64,000 bases of DNA from Phoronis australis (GCA_002633005.1 NMRA01000139.1:220712-284711), one strand, 5' to 3'. Shown: positions 47,222-60,942, counted from the first letter of the stretch. Program-made: numbers and translations. Notes: a model not told the origin generated them from the letters alone.

Positions 47222-50090
47222 GCAACAGTAAAGGTGACACCTGTAACTTTCACATCGTCATTGTTTTAGCAAGTTTATTATGTAACATAAATAGCAGTCA
47301 TCTCTACAGCTTCCTGAATGTCAATGAAGAAAAATAAGACAAATGCAACCAAGACTTAAGCTCCAACATTCTAATTTAGTTAATAACAGCGCGGGCTAGA
47401 CTGGGAAATGGAAATCCTCAGAAGCCAACAAGGTCAACGAGGCTTAGATATTGGGGACGAAAATAGGTCCCATTACCATGCGAAAAATATTTAAAAACCC
47501 CATCATCAGGCCCAAAAATCCCAGTCCCATGATTAAAAATTCCTCTCAAGACTAGAAAATCAATTCAATCTGCAAAACATTAGTCTTGATACGCCGCTGC
47601 CCATGAAGGGTAGCAACTGGGTGGTGGATTTTCCCTCAACCAAAAAATTCCCCTCTCAGAAGGCACAAGACTGTCTCCCCATAGGACAAAAGACAACAAC
47701 TACTAGTAGGTACCACAATTTCATTAGTTTTAAAGATTACAGTAAAAATTCTCTAATTTAGTCAGTCTCTAGAGTTTGACATGGAAATTGCCACAGAAAC
47801 CGATTTTTTCATTCTGGAATTTGGAACAAGGGGTTGGCGTAGACAATCCAGGCCAACTATGGTCCCATTTACTTCTATATGGTGAAAGCACCCATTCTTC
47901 AAAAGGTCCACTTTTCATTTTCAAAGACAAGCATGCTGTTCAACAAAAAAACTATTTACAACATCATTATTACCATTATGGTAAGGAACAAAGTTACACT
48001 AAACTTGAGAACAATTGGATTCCAAACTGTTTTCTCAGATAATAGCTTCCGAGAAATGAAGTGCAACTTCCAAGATAAAATCAGAAATGCATATCACAGG
48101 CCATATTTTTCTCAGGAAACTTGGAATTGCGATAGCTTCCATGAATAATCCATTTTATGAATCTTTCATCAAAGCAGTGGGTGTGAATCACCACAATTCA
48201 AAGCCACAACAAATAAGACAAGGCAAAACTCGAGGTTAGTAAACACCACTTTGATTTTCTGAGCACTTGTATCATACTATTACACTGGCGCACCACAATC
48301 AATAACTCCTTCAAACTCTTTACTTGTTTATTTGATTGAATCACACGTGTAATTGGGTACAGTTAAAAACTTGTCCAAAGGCCACTGTATAGAATGAAGT
48401 ATTCATGCATATTCATGACTGGGGACATTTTAATTCAGAAATGAACAAGTGTATCTAAATATGAATAGATGCATATTAGGAAACTCAGTTTTGTAAGCGT
48501 TCGAAAAAAAAACTAAACCGATAAACCAAAATATTTAATTTCGCGAACCACATCAAATCGAAACACAGCTGACAATTTGCAATTTTCCATTTTTGACACA
48601 ACGGATTACGGTAACAAATTTAGGATATGATATCAGTCAAGAGAAAGTGTATCGTCTCAGTTATAATTTTACAAAGTTCTCTACGATAGCTAACATTAGG
48701 CGTTTATAAAAACTGTGGGAATTCACCATCAGAAGACCTTGAAAATGAAAGCATGGCAATTTTGACTATCATTTTTGTCCAAAATTGGGGGAGATTTTTA
48801 AGAACCTACCTAGAAAGATCGTTTTACAAACTCTTCCTGAATAGGTACACTAGTTTAAAATAAATGACGGTAATTATTCTTGTCGAAGCTTGGCAAAATT
48901 TCAAAGCAACAAAATTCATTTTATTTTCAAATGATCTAGAGTTCTTGTCAGATTTTCACCACAATTTCGACAAATTAGATGAATTTCAACAAAATTCTTC
49001 AACCTTTTTGAAAACTGCAGTATTGAAAAACCATTCCCAAGGTGGGTTCACAAGATGGTAACCGCAAACCAGTGGTAAGTAAATGGTGGTGATTACCATC
49101 ACACACGTAATTGGAAGTGAGCAATCACGCCAGTGGCTTCACACAAAATGAGTGCATGTCAAATATTGTGTAAGTTTCCACTGGGGAAGCACTGTAAGTC
49201 AGAAGAGACAACAAGTCTATTGTATAAGCCACAGACAGATAGCCACGAAGTAATTTCTAGTGACATCTGACCAAAGCAAAAAAATCTAGTCTGCTCCAGT
49301 CAATTTTTCAAAACGCAGAATCCCCATTTTTTCGATTTTCAATAACAGAGAAATCCATTTTCGCATATATAAAATTCTGATTGCGTAAATTTTGTACATC
49401 TTATTTTTCACAGCGCATAAATGTCAGTAAAATGCGGTTTGTTGAACATGTGATTATTGTGCATCCTTATTTAAGTATTCAATTTTCACGTAACATGACA
49501 TCAGCTGCTGACTCGCTGGTTCCCTGCATGTTGCTAGGGGGTCAGAGCCAGCACGAAGGTATCACTTAATTTTCTTCGGGAATTTTTTGTGCAACGGCGT
49601 TTCTGATTGGCTAGTCGAATTTTCAACAGGCAGCACTTTACACAAACAAACTGGCATGAGTGATGGACTGAAGTGTAAAATGTGATCTGTTGTCAGACAA
49701 ATCGGTGCTTAAAATTTTTTTTTCAGGAAAGGTGAATCCCAGAAATTGTGGTTGCGCCTTTTCGGAGTGCATCTTTCTACTGTCGAAGACTTTTGTTTAC
49801 GATAATGTTCTGTATTCATACAGTATGAATAACACACCGGTTAAATCGACCAGATATTTATTTATTGTACATGTATGTGCTTCAAGCACGCGGCTATTAA
49901 ACATCACTGCAGAAACGAAATAGTTTCTGCGACGCCACTTGCATAACAAGGCTAAAAATCGATCACAGTCCGACATTTTTCCACGGTGTTGTACAGCTAA
50001 GCAATGACTGCTGAGGTTACATCAACCAATGCTAAAGCGCGTGCCACTGCGTGATACCTTTGTGCTGGCTAGGCACGTAGGGAACCAGCG
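47222..50090. other. no gene recognised
   Basis: AT-rich DNA with frequent stops on both strands. No splice-supported frame found. Confidence 0.4.
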
Positions 50091-50094
50091 AGCA

Positions 50095-50171
50095 GCTGCT
50101 GATAGCTCAGCAGTTAAGGCGACGTCTGTCATTACATCTAACTTGAGTGACACGGGTTCGTATCCGGCAGC
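50095..50171 (+). other. tRNA-like sequence (SINE head or tRNA pseudogene)
   Basis: GCTGCTG (50095-50101) pairs fully with CGGCAGC (50165-50171). TAGCTCAGCAG resembles box A and GGTTCGTATCC resembles box B. The T stem is imperfect (one G-G opposition) and the base at the position 58 equivalent is T instead of A, so it is unlikely to be a working tRNA. Confidence 0.4.
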
Positions 50172-51405
50172 GGGTTCCCACCAAAATGTTATTCAACATG
50201 CGTAAATTAACAAAGTGGGTCAATCAACAGTTGTAATGCCATGTAAGGCTGATTATGCGGTATAACATAAAATTAACCAAGCAGTTGTCTTAACTATTTC
50301 CGCAAAATGATATAAATCGCTGGTCTATGTTACAGATCAAACTGGATACATGCCATGCATATCGTTTCATCAACTTTCATGAGACCGGAAAAGAACAATG
50401 CCACCTTCAGAAAGAATGAACAACTATTTGAACATCTCTCCTGCAAAATAATCATCAATCAATTTGTGGCCAGAATTGTGAATTATACTCAAAAATGAAA
50501 AAAATAGAGTTATGGTGCCTTCTTTAAAAATATACATCAAATTGCATTAAGGAAGGCAGACTCCATTAATTATCATGGAACATTAGTCATTTTGTCTAAA
50601 AATCTTCATAAAAATAAACTATTGCAAACATTTCTAGTAAAAACTAGTAAAAAAGACACAAAAATGATATAAATATTTGCTTCTTGGTATCTAGTCTTGA
50701 AACAAGCTTAGTAAGAAAAAGACAACAAGAGAGCAACTGTTCCACATAAACAGATTGCCAGACAGAGACTGTGGATATCAATAAATAACAGCACGGTCAT
50801 TGCCCTGCATATATTTGATTTCATGTTCAACAGGACAGTGTGTAAATATGAGTCCTATGGCATAATTACCTTACGAAATTACTAATTAACTAACTTAGTA
50901 TAAATGTAATACAATAACAGAGTTCCTAATTACAATAACACAACCCAAGCTGTAAAAGTCAGGCATCAGTTGGTAATAAATTGCATGCTCTGTATATATA
51001 ATTGTCTGTCAATCATAACTAAATTTCCTAGACTAGCACTATGACTGTAACAAACCACAAAAGCCTTAGAAAAAAGGAATAAATAATATTAGGAGACAAG
51101 AACCTGTGAAAGTTGATTTTCATAGCAATCTGATAAAATAATCATACCTTGATTAGCTTTAAACTTTTCACAACACAACAGACTCTATTGAGATGGATTC
51201 CCTGGAACTCTAGACTTACAAATAACAGGTTTGTATTAATAAAGGCATCAAGCAACACCAAGTTAAATTCAACACATGTGCACCCACCTCTGACACAGTG
51301 TTTCACAAATGTAGTGAAAATGGGTCAAACCTGTATAATTATTTAATGCAAAATAGAGACAACTGTGACCAAAGTATGCCTTTGTACCACATTACTTGGA
51401 GGAGT

Positions 51406-51643
51406 CAGTGTGGCCTAGTGGGATAAGTGTTTGCTTCCTTTACTCAAGGTCGTAGGCTCCAGTTCCACTGGGGCACACTGCTAGACCCTTGAGTCATGTC
51501 TCTGGGTCTCCAGATCTGTTTTAACTACATATTAATAAAGCATAAAAATGATTCCAGGTGATCAGTGCAATGGGCCCACTAGAGCGGCCTGCACACGTCT
51601 GGTACAAAGTGTACCAGATCACCTGCAATTATTCTTTATTATA
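51406..51643 (+). mobile_element. tRNA-derived SINE, copy B
   Basis: CAGTGTGGCCTAGTGGGATA (box A TGGCCTAGTGG), box B-like GGCTCCAGTTCC, CCCTTGAGTCATG, TTAATAAAGCATAAAAATGA and the palindromic TGGTACAAAGTGTACCA align throughout with the inverted copy at 35105-35344. The tail is ACCTGCAATTATTCTTTATT. Confidence 0.85.
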
Positions 51644-51649
51644 TGCCAC

Positions 51650-54337
51650 GGTACTTCGGATAAACATTATGTCATATGGAGGTTTACATGGTGTTTTTCA
51701 ATAGTTTCAAAGGCGAAAATAACTACCTGTGAACTGCCAATACAAACAAAAATAAAATGACATTCATGCACTTGCCTGGTGAAAAGGAGTCGAACTATTA
51801 CCTACCATAAAAATTCTCCAGTTAAGGTCACTTTCTAAATTTTGGGACACCTAAAGTAAAGCAGAATTTTCATGATTCTGAAGGCTGAGACATGGACAAT
51901 TTTGGCATTCTGACATTTCTCAAAGATAGGAAACTGCATTTTGTTTTCACCAGCGTCTGAAAAAAGACATGGCAGTTCATAACAGCATCAAAAGTAGCCG
52001 CCAACGCCGATGTCCCGATGGTGCATTGTGAGATGCTTAAAATCTTGAGCAATATTTGAAACTTGGAGCCTGAATGTTTATGCTTCATGAAACGAGTGAT
52101 TGAAATAATACTTTCACCCTTTTGCCACAGAAAGAACAGTGACACGCTGGGCAACTGACAACAGTATGCAGTGTATGTTTCTGTGAATTAGCAGGAGGAA
52201 AGATCAGGCAGAGCCTGAGATATGTTTGGACTGTACTTCTGCCCAGAGAGAAATCAAGATATGTGAGTTTTAACAGTAACTCTCACCACAGTAGGAAATA
52301 AGTTTTTGAATACTGCAAAAGTGCAGTGATCTTTAACCTTTACTCCATCAAGAAAAGCAGCCTATGGTACTAAAATAACTGTCAAAGTTGTTATTTTTAT
52401 CATTTATTAAAAGGTTGTGTACTACAGTACTTTGCTAGAAATAATCTCAGACAACTAGAGATGAGAAATAACCAAATTTTTCAGACACTTTCAGAACAGC
52501 AGTAAATGTCATGGTGGTACTCTAATACCCCATTCCTAATAAAAATGCAGGTGGTAGCAAGAGTTACTCGAGCTGGCACTTTGCAGGTACTCTGAGCCTG
52601 TGTTTTTGTAACCAATTTTGAACCCTGAGGGACCTTACTTGCAACAGGATAGGGTATGAGATAGAGGACAGTGTTTACAGTTGCATCAATCAATTTACCA
52701 TAGTGGTAGCTGGGTAGAGGAAACTAAGTGCAGGAGAAAATTACCAGTAGGTCTCAGTGATATTGCAGGACTATGCCTTTGAGCCATTTGTGCATAAATA
52801 AATAAATAAAAAGGCACAAGATCATTGCAGCAGTGCACCCTCCCAGGCACACCTTTAAAATGCAACACTCTTCCAAAAACTGAAACATTCTAGTCAACTT
52901 ACAGCCAATCTGTTCTTATTCTGCTGAATAGTCTGTTATAAGTCTTTGTCATATTGCTTTTTGTATGGAATTTTTATTTAAAAATGCCACTTTTATATAA
53001 ACATGACTCCGTTCTTATTTCAATTGCCCTTGGGGTTTTTGTTCATATGTTACCACTTCAATTACACTAAGTTTGCTGGGCACAGCTTTTTGAAAACAGG
53101 CACGCTTTTTATCATCAGGTGCGCCCAAAGTGCACAGGTTCAACCCTGATCAGGAATATCCCTGACATCTGTACACAAATGAAAAACTGCTAACGTGTTT
53201 TTCCTTTATGACTTGTTAATCCTGGTGAAGGTTATGCTTTGTTGGCTATGGAGATTTTTTCAATGCTAGATGAACGGAATTCTTAGGTAACTCTATAAAT
53301 CGCAGTAGATGCTTTTTATTTTTCTAATGAAGAGGATGTCACCTAAGCAGTTTATGTCTGGCCAAAAATGCAAAGTAGTTTCAATATTTTTGTCAACAAA
53401 TTTGCTAAAAACAATGCATAATTCTCATGTATCATCAAAATTGAACAATAACATCAGTCATATATGTAAATCAATGTTACATTTGCAATGATTTTTTGGA
53501 CATGCAGCACGGGAAGTATCACCTACAGGGCTGTAGAGATAGTACACAGCACTAGAATGCGGTCACATTAGCAAAGAAGCCACTGTAATCTTGTCCATGC
53601 ACAATCTGCACTAGTGCAACTTGCCCCACTTTAAGTAGAGTATCCACGCACATATATCTGATAATTAGCGCCATGCGGAAGTAGTTGCTTTGCGTATGTG
53701 AACCTTCGCAGAAATGTATCAGAATGCTTATCCATGTGTAACTGCACAAGGGCATAGTTCATCAACAACTTCCCTTTTACAATAGGTTTGCGACCACACA
53801 GTAATTAGACATAGTGCAAGTTACCCTAACACAAGTGGCGCAAGTTTAGACATGGCCCAGACAGCCCCCAAACCTAAGAACAACTTGTTCCAGGAGCAAG
53901 TTGCTCTTGGCTAAGTCTTGTGTGTAGATAGCACCTTACTTACACAATAGCCCAGCTGTGAAAGCCTAATTGCTTATACACTACTAGCTTCCACAATAGA
54001 CCACAGGAGAATAGAGCTTTGTGGCGTGATCAATAGGTTTTTAATCATTTACTGCAGTGGTCAAGGGTAAAAGAAGTCAGTCCTAATAGCTTGCCTCTCA
54101 GCTGCTGAATCCCATCCCTATGATTGCTACAGACCTTAGTTACTTGACCTATGCTGATGTTTGGTGCCAAAGGCTAGTGTATAGACTTGAGGATGAGCTA
54201 ACCGTATATAGTGCGTGATTTGGTAAGAATCAGCCTAAATATGATGGTGTATTTAACAGACATTTGCTTTTCAGTGCAATTCCGACGGGCGAAGTTACTT
54301 GAGCTCTTTAAATGTTGGAGATAAAAGTTTAACTGAA
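51650..54337. other. no gene recognised
   Basis: AT-rich. A short AATAAATAAATAAA run lies at 52794-52811. A minus-strand frame at 52640-52693 ends at donor GTAAGG but lacks an acceptor. Confidence 0.4.
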
Positions 54338-54825
54338 GGCCCTTTCATACTAAAGTTGACGCGATGCTTTGGGGAGTTGCGGTCAATGTGAACGGTTAGC
54401 TTCCGCCCTCAGGTTCGAAGCCAACAGTGCCAGTTAAGTTCGCAGTAAACAGATGAAGCGTCGACGCTGCGGTGCAGTATGGAAAATCAACTTCGGTCCC
54501 ATTGAAATTATCGCCAAGTGCCACTGTTATCGTCAACAATTAAAGGGTGGTGTCCTTGCTAATAGTTGCTTATATTTTGCTTAAATAATCACCAATCAAA
54601 TTAAAAATAAGTTTATGTCAATTAGCACACGTAAATGTTCCCAAATTGTCATATTAAATATCTTAACATGCAGCGCTACCTTGTGATTACTTCAATGACA
54701 ACAGCGTCACCTACGGTTTACTTTGACATCCGTTAACTACCGAAGATGGTATGAACAGTTTAGTTAACTTGGCAGTTTATGTCGACACTACGCTGAGACC
54801 GAAGATAAGTCAGTATGAAAAGGCC
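54338..54825 (+). mobile_element. ~500-bp TIR element family, copy 2 (most complete)
   Basis: Left GGCCCTTTCATACTAA, right end reverse complement GGCCTTTTCATACTGA (two mismatches in 16). The interior has repeated AGTTAAC and CGAAG motifs in both directions, giving strong foldback potential. No coding capacity and no obvious target duplication (flanks CTGAA and TATAG). Confidence 0.8.
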
Positions 54826-55439
54826 TATAGAGACCAACCCATTTAAACTGCAGGATATTGAGGAGTGATCAGATTTTTTTTTTGAATTTCCTTCAACAAC
54901 CACATCAATTTGCATGTTATTACATGAAACCTTCCCAGTTTGGACATTTCCAGTATTATGCTTGCACACCTTTCTCACGCAGTCGCCATGTTATAAAGAG
55001 CCTCCTTTTAGGTTTTAAAAACAATGCATTCTGCGCTTAATCACAGCGCAAAACATGATTGTTTGCATGCCTCGTTAATATTTATGTCTCAATGCATTGC
55101 TTTTTAAACCTAGAAAGAGGCTTATTTTTAAAATAGTAACTGCGTGAATAAGGTCTATTGCTTAACTAGTTGGAGCTTTTGGCAAACTGCGAATATTGCT
55201 TAGCTGACTTCGCTTTGTTGGTGAGGTCATGGGTTTTATCTTGGTGTCATCTCTGCTTTTTCCTGGTTTTCAATTGAAAATTGATGTTTTTTCATGTCCC
55301 GCTGTTTTCCATTGAGTTCTACAACACATTATTTTTGAAAATGAAGTTAAAATCAATTTAATGTAAACTAGTTTAATTTCGTGATAACGTAGAGGTATGC
55401 ATTTACATAGTTTATGAACAGTGTGGCAAATTTTTTCAG

Positions 55440-56000
55440 ATATGCATCTTCACTGTGGTCGTCCTCAGCATCACCGTGACCACAGCCATTGCCACAGTAA
55501 TATTAGCAGACATCAGGGGAGTTGTAGTTTGCAATGGTGGTGCTTTCAGTATTGGTGTCGTTAGTTTCAATGTCGTTGTCGTCATCGGAATTTTGGTTCT
55601 GAAACAACTTTGGCCGCTGTGACATTGGCGATGTTGCTGTAGGCGCTGGATGGGCTCTCGACTCGTCGTGATGTTCTAGTCGTTTGCATGTTTTTGCTCA
55701 GTCGGCATCCACATCGCCTTGATTGACACCGTCAACTGTTGCATCAGAGCCATGTTCGACATTCTTGTCAGCTCACTGATGCTGTCCAAGTGTTGCTTTT
55801 GTCATCGCAAAGGCGTCAACGGCATTGCCATCTTCCCCATAGTAGGCAAAGATGTCACTATCATTGGCGGTACTGTCATCACTGATAAAAAGTCGTCACC
55901 TGAGTGTCCTTGCATTGCGAAAGCATGTCAGTGTGGTGTTAAAGTGCCAGCATCATCATCTATGTCTTGGTCGTCATCATCTTGGTCGTAGGTGTTTTAG
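55440..56000. repeat. GTCATC/GTCGTC-rich low-complexity region
   Basis: Dense GTCATCATC, GTCGTCATC and GTTGTCGTC words on the plus strand. Open frames here (such as one ending ASSSMSWSSSSWS) reflect the repeat. Confidence 0.6.
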
Positions 56001-56621
56001 CTTTCATCGACGACCTCGCTTCTAAGTTCTTTGCTCCATTTCACCAAGTGTCGCTCCTCAGAGCACTTTCATTTCTTTATCCACTCACCACAAGTCTGCA
56101 CTTACAAACGCGTTTCTTTCCTGAACAACCACAGTTGTTTTCCCTCTCTGACTAGGAGCAGATGTTACATGTATTTGTTCTGTTGCAGTTCATGAAAGAA
56201 AAAATGTGTTAATGCAACAAAGCAGTTTAAGTGTACAAATGAAATACAGTTTATGGGAAAAGAATTAAATTCACAAGCAAAACCTGTGTTAACGAGAATG
56301 CTGTATGATTCATGACGGAGGAAGACAGTGAATAAACCCGGACTGGTCGGTTTAGAACAAAGCTTCTCAGTATCTGCGGGTTTCTGAGGTTGAAAAATTG
56401 ATTTAACACACAAAAAGGCAACACAGACGAGCTCCAGGCCAGCTACAGTACAATGTTGATAAATGCGTAAGTACGAAACTTGTCTAGTATCAGAACTTAA
56501 AATTTATTGATAATACACGAAATTAAAAGAGAGCAAGACTAGTCAACCAAATGGTTGAGTCCCAAAAAACAGCCGCATTAATTGCTAGAACATCCAACCT
56601 TATTATAAGGCTACGGAGGAG

Positions 56622-57124
56622 CAGGCCTTTATGCATCGTACGTCCATTTGGACGCCCTTGCACTAATCTGGACGCCCTTGCACTAATCTGGAGACCCCTG
56701 GTAAGGACGCCCAATGTATCATTTGGACGCCCACTGTCAATACGAATCCCTTCAAGTTTAGACTCACACATTGTAATGAATACTAGGAAGCCTCTGAAGG
56801 CTCACAGTGGGGGCTCTTTTTTCAAAGCAGGAAGAAATATACAATGTATCTACAAAGTATATGCATTGTTGCTATTTTGACACTTGATTGACAGCATTGT
56901 AAAAGTCTTGGTCTACAGTTTTTTTTTAGTAAAAATGCTCACCATAGAAGGCTGTTTTACACAGTTAGATGTAAAAACCTTGATCTATGCATTTTTGTAA
57001 AAAATTCTGCGTGTTTGGGGGTATTGCTGGGGGTGGGGGGTTACGCGTGGGAATCATGGACGCCCTGGAATATTGGGAACCCCATTTTGGACACCCTATT
57101 TTCAAAATCCTGGATAAAGGCCTG
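56622..57124. mobile_element. hAT MITE, 503 bp, perfect 8-bp target duplication
   Basis: Ends CAGGCCTTTAT and ATAAAGGCCTG are perfect 11-bp inverted repeats. CGGAGGAG stands on both sides (56614-56621 and 57125-57132), a perfect 8-bp duplication that identifies hAT-type insertion. The interior has repeated TTTGGACGCCC(TT) and a G-run region and no coding capacity. AAAATCCTGGATAAAGGCCTG resembles the right end of the CAGTGGCGGAT family. Confidence 0.9.
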
Positions 57125-57705
57125 CGGAGGAGTGTACAAAATGTCCAAATTTGGCTTAGTTCCTAACACCATATCTCAGAAATGGCTGATCAGAACTTGA
57201 TGAAACTTTCAGAAACTGTGCTATATGCAAGGTTTTCTAAAACGTTGCTAGGAACTGACTTAAATATTCCAGTTTTTCATGAAGGGCTATCAAAGAACAA
57301 GATTTGTGATGACGAAAAAAAAAACGGAAACAAAACTATATTTTAGAAAACTCAACATGGCAAGAGAGTTTTGAAGATTTCATCTTAAAGATTTTTGTCA
57401 AATAAAGTTTGATATTGTTATTCTTTTGCTAACAATGTTCCTGTCTTTTTTATAAATTTTAGTAAAAAGAAATGGTCAGGGGACCCAATAAATGACATAT
57501 TGGTAAGTCAAAAATCTAATTCTACAAGTTTTCTACTTTAAAAATCCATACTTTAATTTAGTTTAAATTTGTTTTTCGAGATATCAGCGAAATATTAGAT
57601 ATTTGGCTATACAGGGCAGCCTACGCATTGATTAATCCCATTTCGACACGTAGAAAGGTGCCGGTTTAAGAACCTTCTGGTGATCCCTACATTCTCCAAT
57701 AGCAC

Positions 57706-57978
57706 ATGTACTTAGGGGCACCCTCAAGCATCAACCGACTGCATAACAAGAACATGAATGGCTCTTTCAACACTTCTCAATTCAAACTAAACAATCGCAA
57801 GACAGACAGGCACAGAGCAGAAGGCGTTTTGAAAAAACTTTGTGTATTCAGGCACCCATGTTTACTCTCATCCTGTGCAGTTCTGTTATTGATTTTGGCT
57901 TTCCATTACCAGGTGACTGGGGGTTCTGCTTTGCTTACCCGTCAATACATCCGAACTGATCAATACACTGGGTTGTAG
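57706..57978 (+). CDS. candidate coding exon with signal anchor, unknown
   Basis: After acceptor-like CATTCTCCAATAG (ends 57699) the frame from ATG 57706 reads a polar, basic start (residues 1-48) and a hydrophobic segment LLSSCAVLLLILAFHYQ (about 51-69), like a type II membrane protein. A donor CAG|GTGACT lies right after FHYQ; reading on gives 21 more residues and TAG. No partner exon was found, so it may be chance. Confidence 0.25.
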   Translation: MYLGAPSSINRLHNKNMNGSFNTSQFKLNNRKTDRHRAEGVLKKLCVFRHPCLLSSCAVLLLILAFHYQVTGGSALLTRQYIRTDQYTGL

Positions 57979-58199
57979 GAGTTGAACTTGATATGCACAG
58001 CAATACAGGCACAATAGTTGCTTCACTAATTGCCAAAGTTCGTACAATACCAAATTGCACCGAAATGTCAATTTCTTCTGTTTGCTCACGGCTTGGAGAA
58101 ATCGAAATTAGTGACACGACATTTCACAACAGGTTAGAATATGGTGGACATCTTTCTGTACTCAGCATCAGGCTGATATTTTGTGAATTTTTTTTTTTA

Positions 58200-59400
58200 A
58201 CTTAACACGGATGATTCGATATCGCTTACACCATTTAATTTTACTATGCCATCAAAATTAACCTATTGCAACCAAAACAAGTATATATATTTGAAACAAA
58301 AAAGTCAATGGATTATTCAATATTATTCAATATTATTTCACTCAGTTCCGCTGCACTTGCATTGTCTGCTTGATCATTATCACAAGCTGAAGAAAAAAAC
58401 GTTAATTGATGACTTAACATTCCACACAGCTCTACAACAACCTAAGATTTTAATACTAACTATGCTAACAACAGGAAATCCACCTGACTGAATACCAGTG
58501 GTAGCTTAGGAGTCATTGTTCATACATTGAGACAACCTCCTAGGCCCATGATTTTGGGATAATGTCTGGACAGTGACTGCAGGACGCTTAACCATCAAAC
58601 ATCACCACATACATTTCACCTTTGGTCTGTCATAGTAACGTAATCCTGGGCATAGAACTCCACTGTGATTTCGGTTCTTAGCAATGAATGTACCCTACTG
58701 TAGAAAGTGTCTAGTTTGGGACAGTGAAAATTAATTATTTTATCCAAGGTCGGAATTCACTAGTGGTCTGAGCCCTGTGCATTAAAATTCCTGGACGCAC
58801 ATTGTGATGCATTCAATTACAACTACATTACCAGACCCAAATAACATGTCTAATTCTATTTATTTGACACATTCCCAGTGTTAATTCATATTACAATTAA
58901 TTTAGTCAAGTTGCACCACCTGTCTTGCCAGTCCATTCAATGTCTTAATCTCAACTAGATTACCACACCAAGACCAAGAGGAAGATGTTTACTGCTTGAA
59001 GGTTTTCAATTCCCAGAAGAATAATTACTCAAGAAGGATATGCAGTGCAGTCAGACACTTTATATTTTCCAGGCTTTTATGAACTGTCTATGTAGTTCAC
59101 AAAAGAAAACATCCAAACAGGACTGTGGCAATATAAAGACAAAACAAAATATTCTGAATCAACTGAATGGCACTTATAGCAGTAATTAGACCAAAGTAAA
59201 CCTCCAAAGGAGGGCAACAAGATGAGTCTTCAGCAATCTAATAGGCTCACGGGGATTCTCCACAACCTGATATGCCTTGTCAGAAAGACTACAGTTAGGA
59301 TTTTGCTTTTATGCGATTGACTCACTGGTGTAGAGTTTGAGAAAAAAAGAGTTTGAACTCATTTTTTCAGCAAAACCGGACATTGTAGATGCTTGCAGTG
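58200..59400. other. no gene recognised
   Basis: AT-rich, no supported exon or repeat. Confidence 0.4.
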
Positions 59401-59417
59401 ACTTGTATCTATCATTG

Positions 59418-59450
59418 TACCAATGTACCAATGTACCAATGTACCAATGC
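59418..59450. repeat. ATGTACCA tandem repeat x4
   Basis: Four copies of the 8-bp unit CAATGTAC. Confidence 0.95.
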
Positions 59451-59854
59451 CAAAGACTGACACACAATAAGGACATGGGCCTCACAACGCATTCAAGAAT
59501 TTTTGAATTTCCGTCAAGGTTGAATTTTCTGTTTTAGAGAAAACTGCAAAATTCACTGCGCTTAAAATTTTTTTCACAAGTCTTTTGCATAGTCTAGTTG
59601 CCAACGTCTTTATGCTTTGCTTACAAATGCAGACGGTTCTCTTTGTATACGCATTACTTAGGCGATTTGCAGTTTTGTGTCTATTTCTAGAATATTTAAT
59701 TAATTTAATAGTTTATAATAGCTTGAATTCAAGTCAACAATTACAATTTTGTGACAGATAAATCAGGTTAATCTCTGACATAGTATTTTAAAAACATAGT
59801 CCTCAGTTTAACTCAGGTGTTTCATATATACTGGTATATCTACTATACATGGTC

Positions 59855-59937
59855 TACATATGTGTGTGCGTGCCTATATACATATATAGATATATATCTA
59901 TGTGTGTGTGTGTGTGTGCGTGCGTGCGTGCATGTGT
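59855..59937. repeat. TATATA/GTGTGT compound microsatellite
   Basis: ATATACATATATAGATATAT is followed by (GT)n and GTGCGTGCGTGC. A similar TATATACATATATATA tract lies at 60872-60931. Confidence 0.95.
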
Positions 59938-60001
59938 TATCTTCTTATTGGCTTTTGTTCAATCAAGAGGTAGAACGTATAAGACAAACCCCTGGTGAAT
60001 A

Positions 60002-60467
60002 ATGGCTACACCAATACTTAGACCATCATATCAGTCAATATTCATGTCCAAATTTAATTGTCAATCCACTGTACTACTTAGGACCAGTGTGACCAAATAC
60101 GTATTTTACAACAATGTTATGTCCGATAACTACCTCCAGGATGAACACGCCATTAAGAAAAAAATCATAAGGGAGAATGTTTAAGAGTGTAAGCCCAATG
60201 ACTACCTCAAAGTCATTATTTATTATCGGAATAGCAAGTCCTCCAACTTCGTCATGGAAACTAACGTTTCTGAAGGGGAAATCTGCCCGTTGCCCAACTT
60301 GTAGTGTTGTTTATGAGTTTGTATGCCCTATGAATGTCAAGAAATGTTACTATCGGCGTTCTATGGATCTTCAAAATGACGTCATCCAAGAACATTTTCT
60401 GCAATGTCATGAACGTATAAAATCACGTGTCAAGAAATTGTGGAAAAAACGTCAATTCGGTATGTAG
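60002..60467 (+). other. two adjacent short open frames, uncertain
   Basis: Frames at 60002-60184 and 60177-60467 abut. The second has CPTC (about residues 38-41), FVCP, and C..H at the end (HFLQCHE) followed by a basic tail KSRVKKLWKKRQ, which could be a zinc-binding fragment. The block is bracketed by TATATA microsatellites at 59855 and 60872. I recognise no family. Confidence 0.2.
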
Positions 60468-60942
60468 AACACGATGTACTGCCATTGAAAGTATTGGAGT
60501 CACTTTTGATTGCATTCGAGAAGCCTGTTTTGAATGAGCAACAAACAGCATCGCACCGCACGTTACACTTGTTTGCATGACTTTCCTGTTACCTCCCCCC
60601 CTTCATTTGTCATTCTTGCAGTATTTCACACCTACCGTGTCCCACTGTGTATGTCTCCAACTTATGCTCTGAGGTGGCATTACTGCCTCATTTTATATCC
60701 ACTTGAAAATGAAACAAAATATTGGGTATCTTTTAATGTCTCTTGGTCAGTTGCCTTACCAATGTTCTGTTGATTGTCGAACTTTGTTCCGAGGATACAA
60801 ATGAAATGAAACAAAGATTGTTAACAACGACAAGTGTTGGTATTCAACCAAATTTGCATCATACTAGTATTTTCATATATACCACATATGTATGCGTGTA
60901 TCTATGTACGTATCTATATACATATATATAACATGGGTGGCA

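Noticed and set aside
55719-55991. 90-codon plus-strand frame with cysteines
   Set aside because: Lies in GTC/ATC low-complexity sequence and ends in repeat-coded serines and tryptophans.
60883-60930. TATATA tract as a promoter
   Set aside because: Simple-sequence microsatellite with no gene start next to it.
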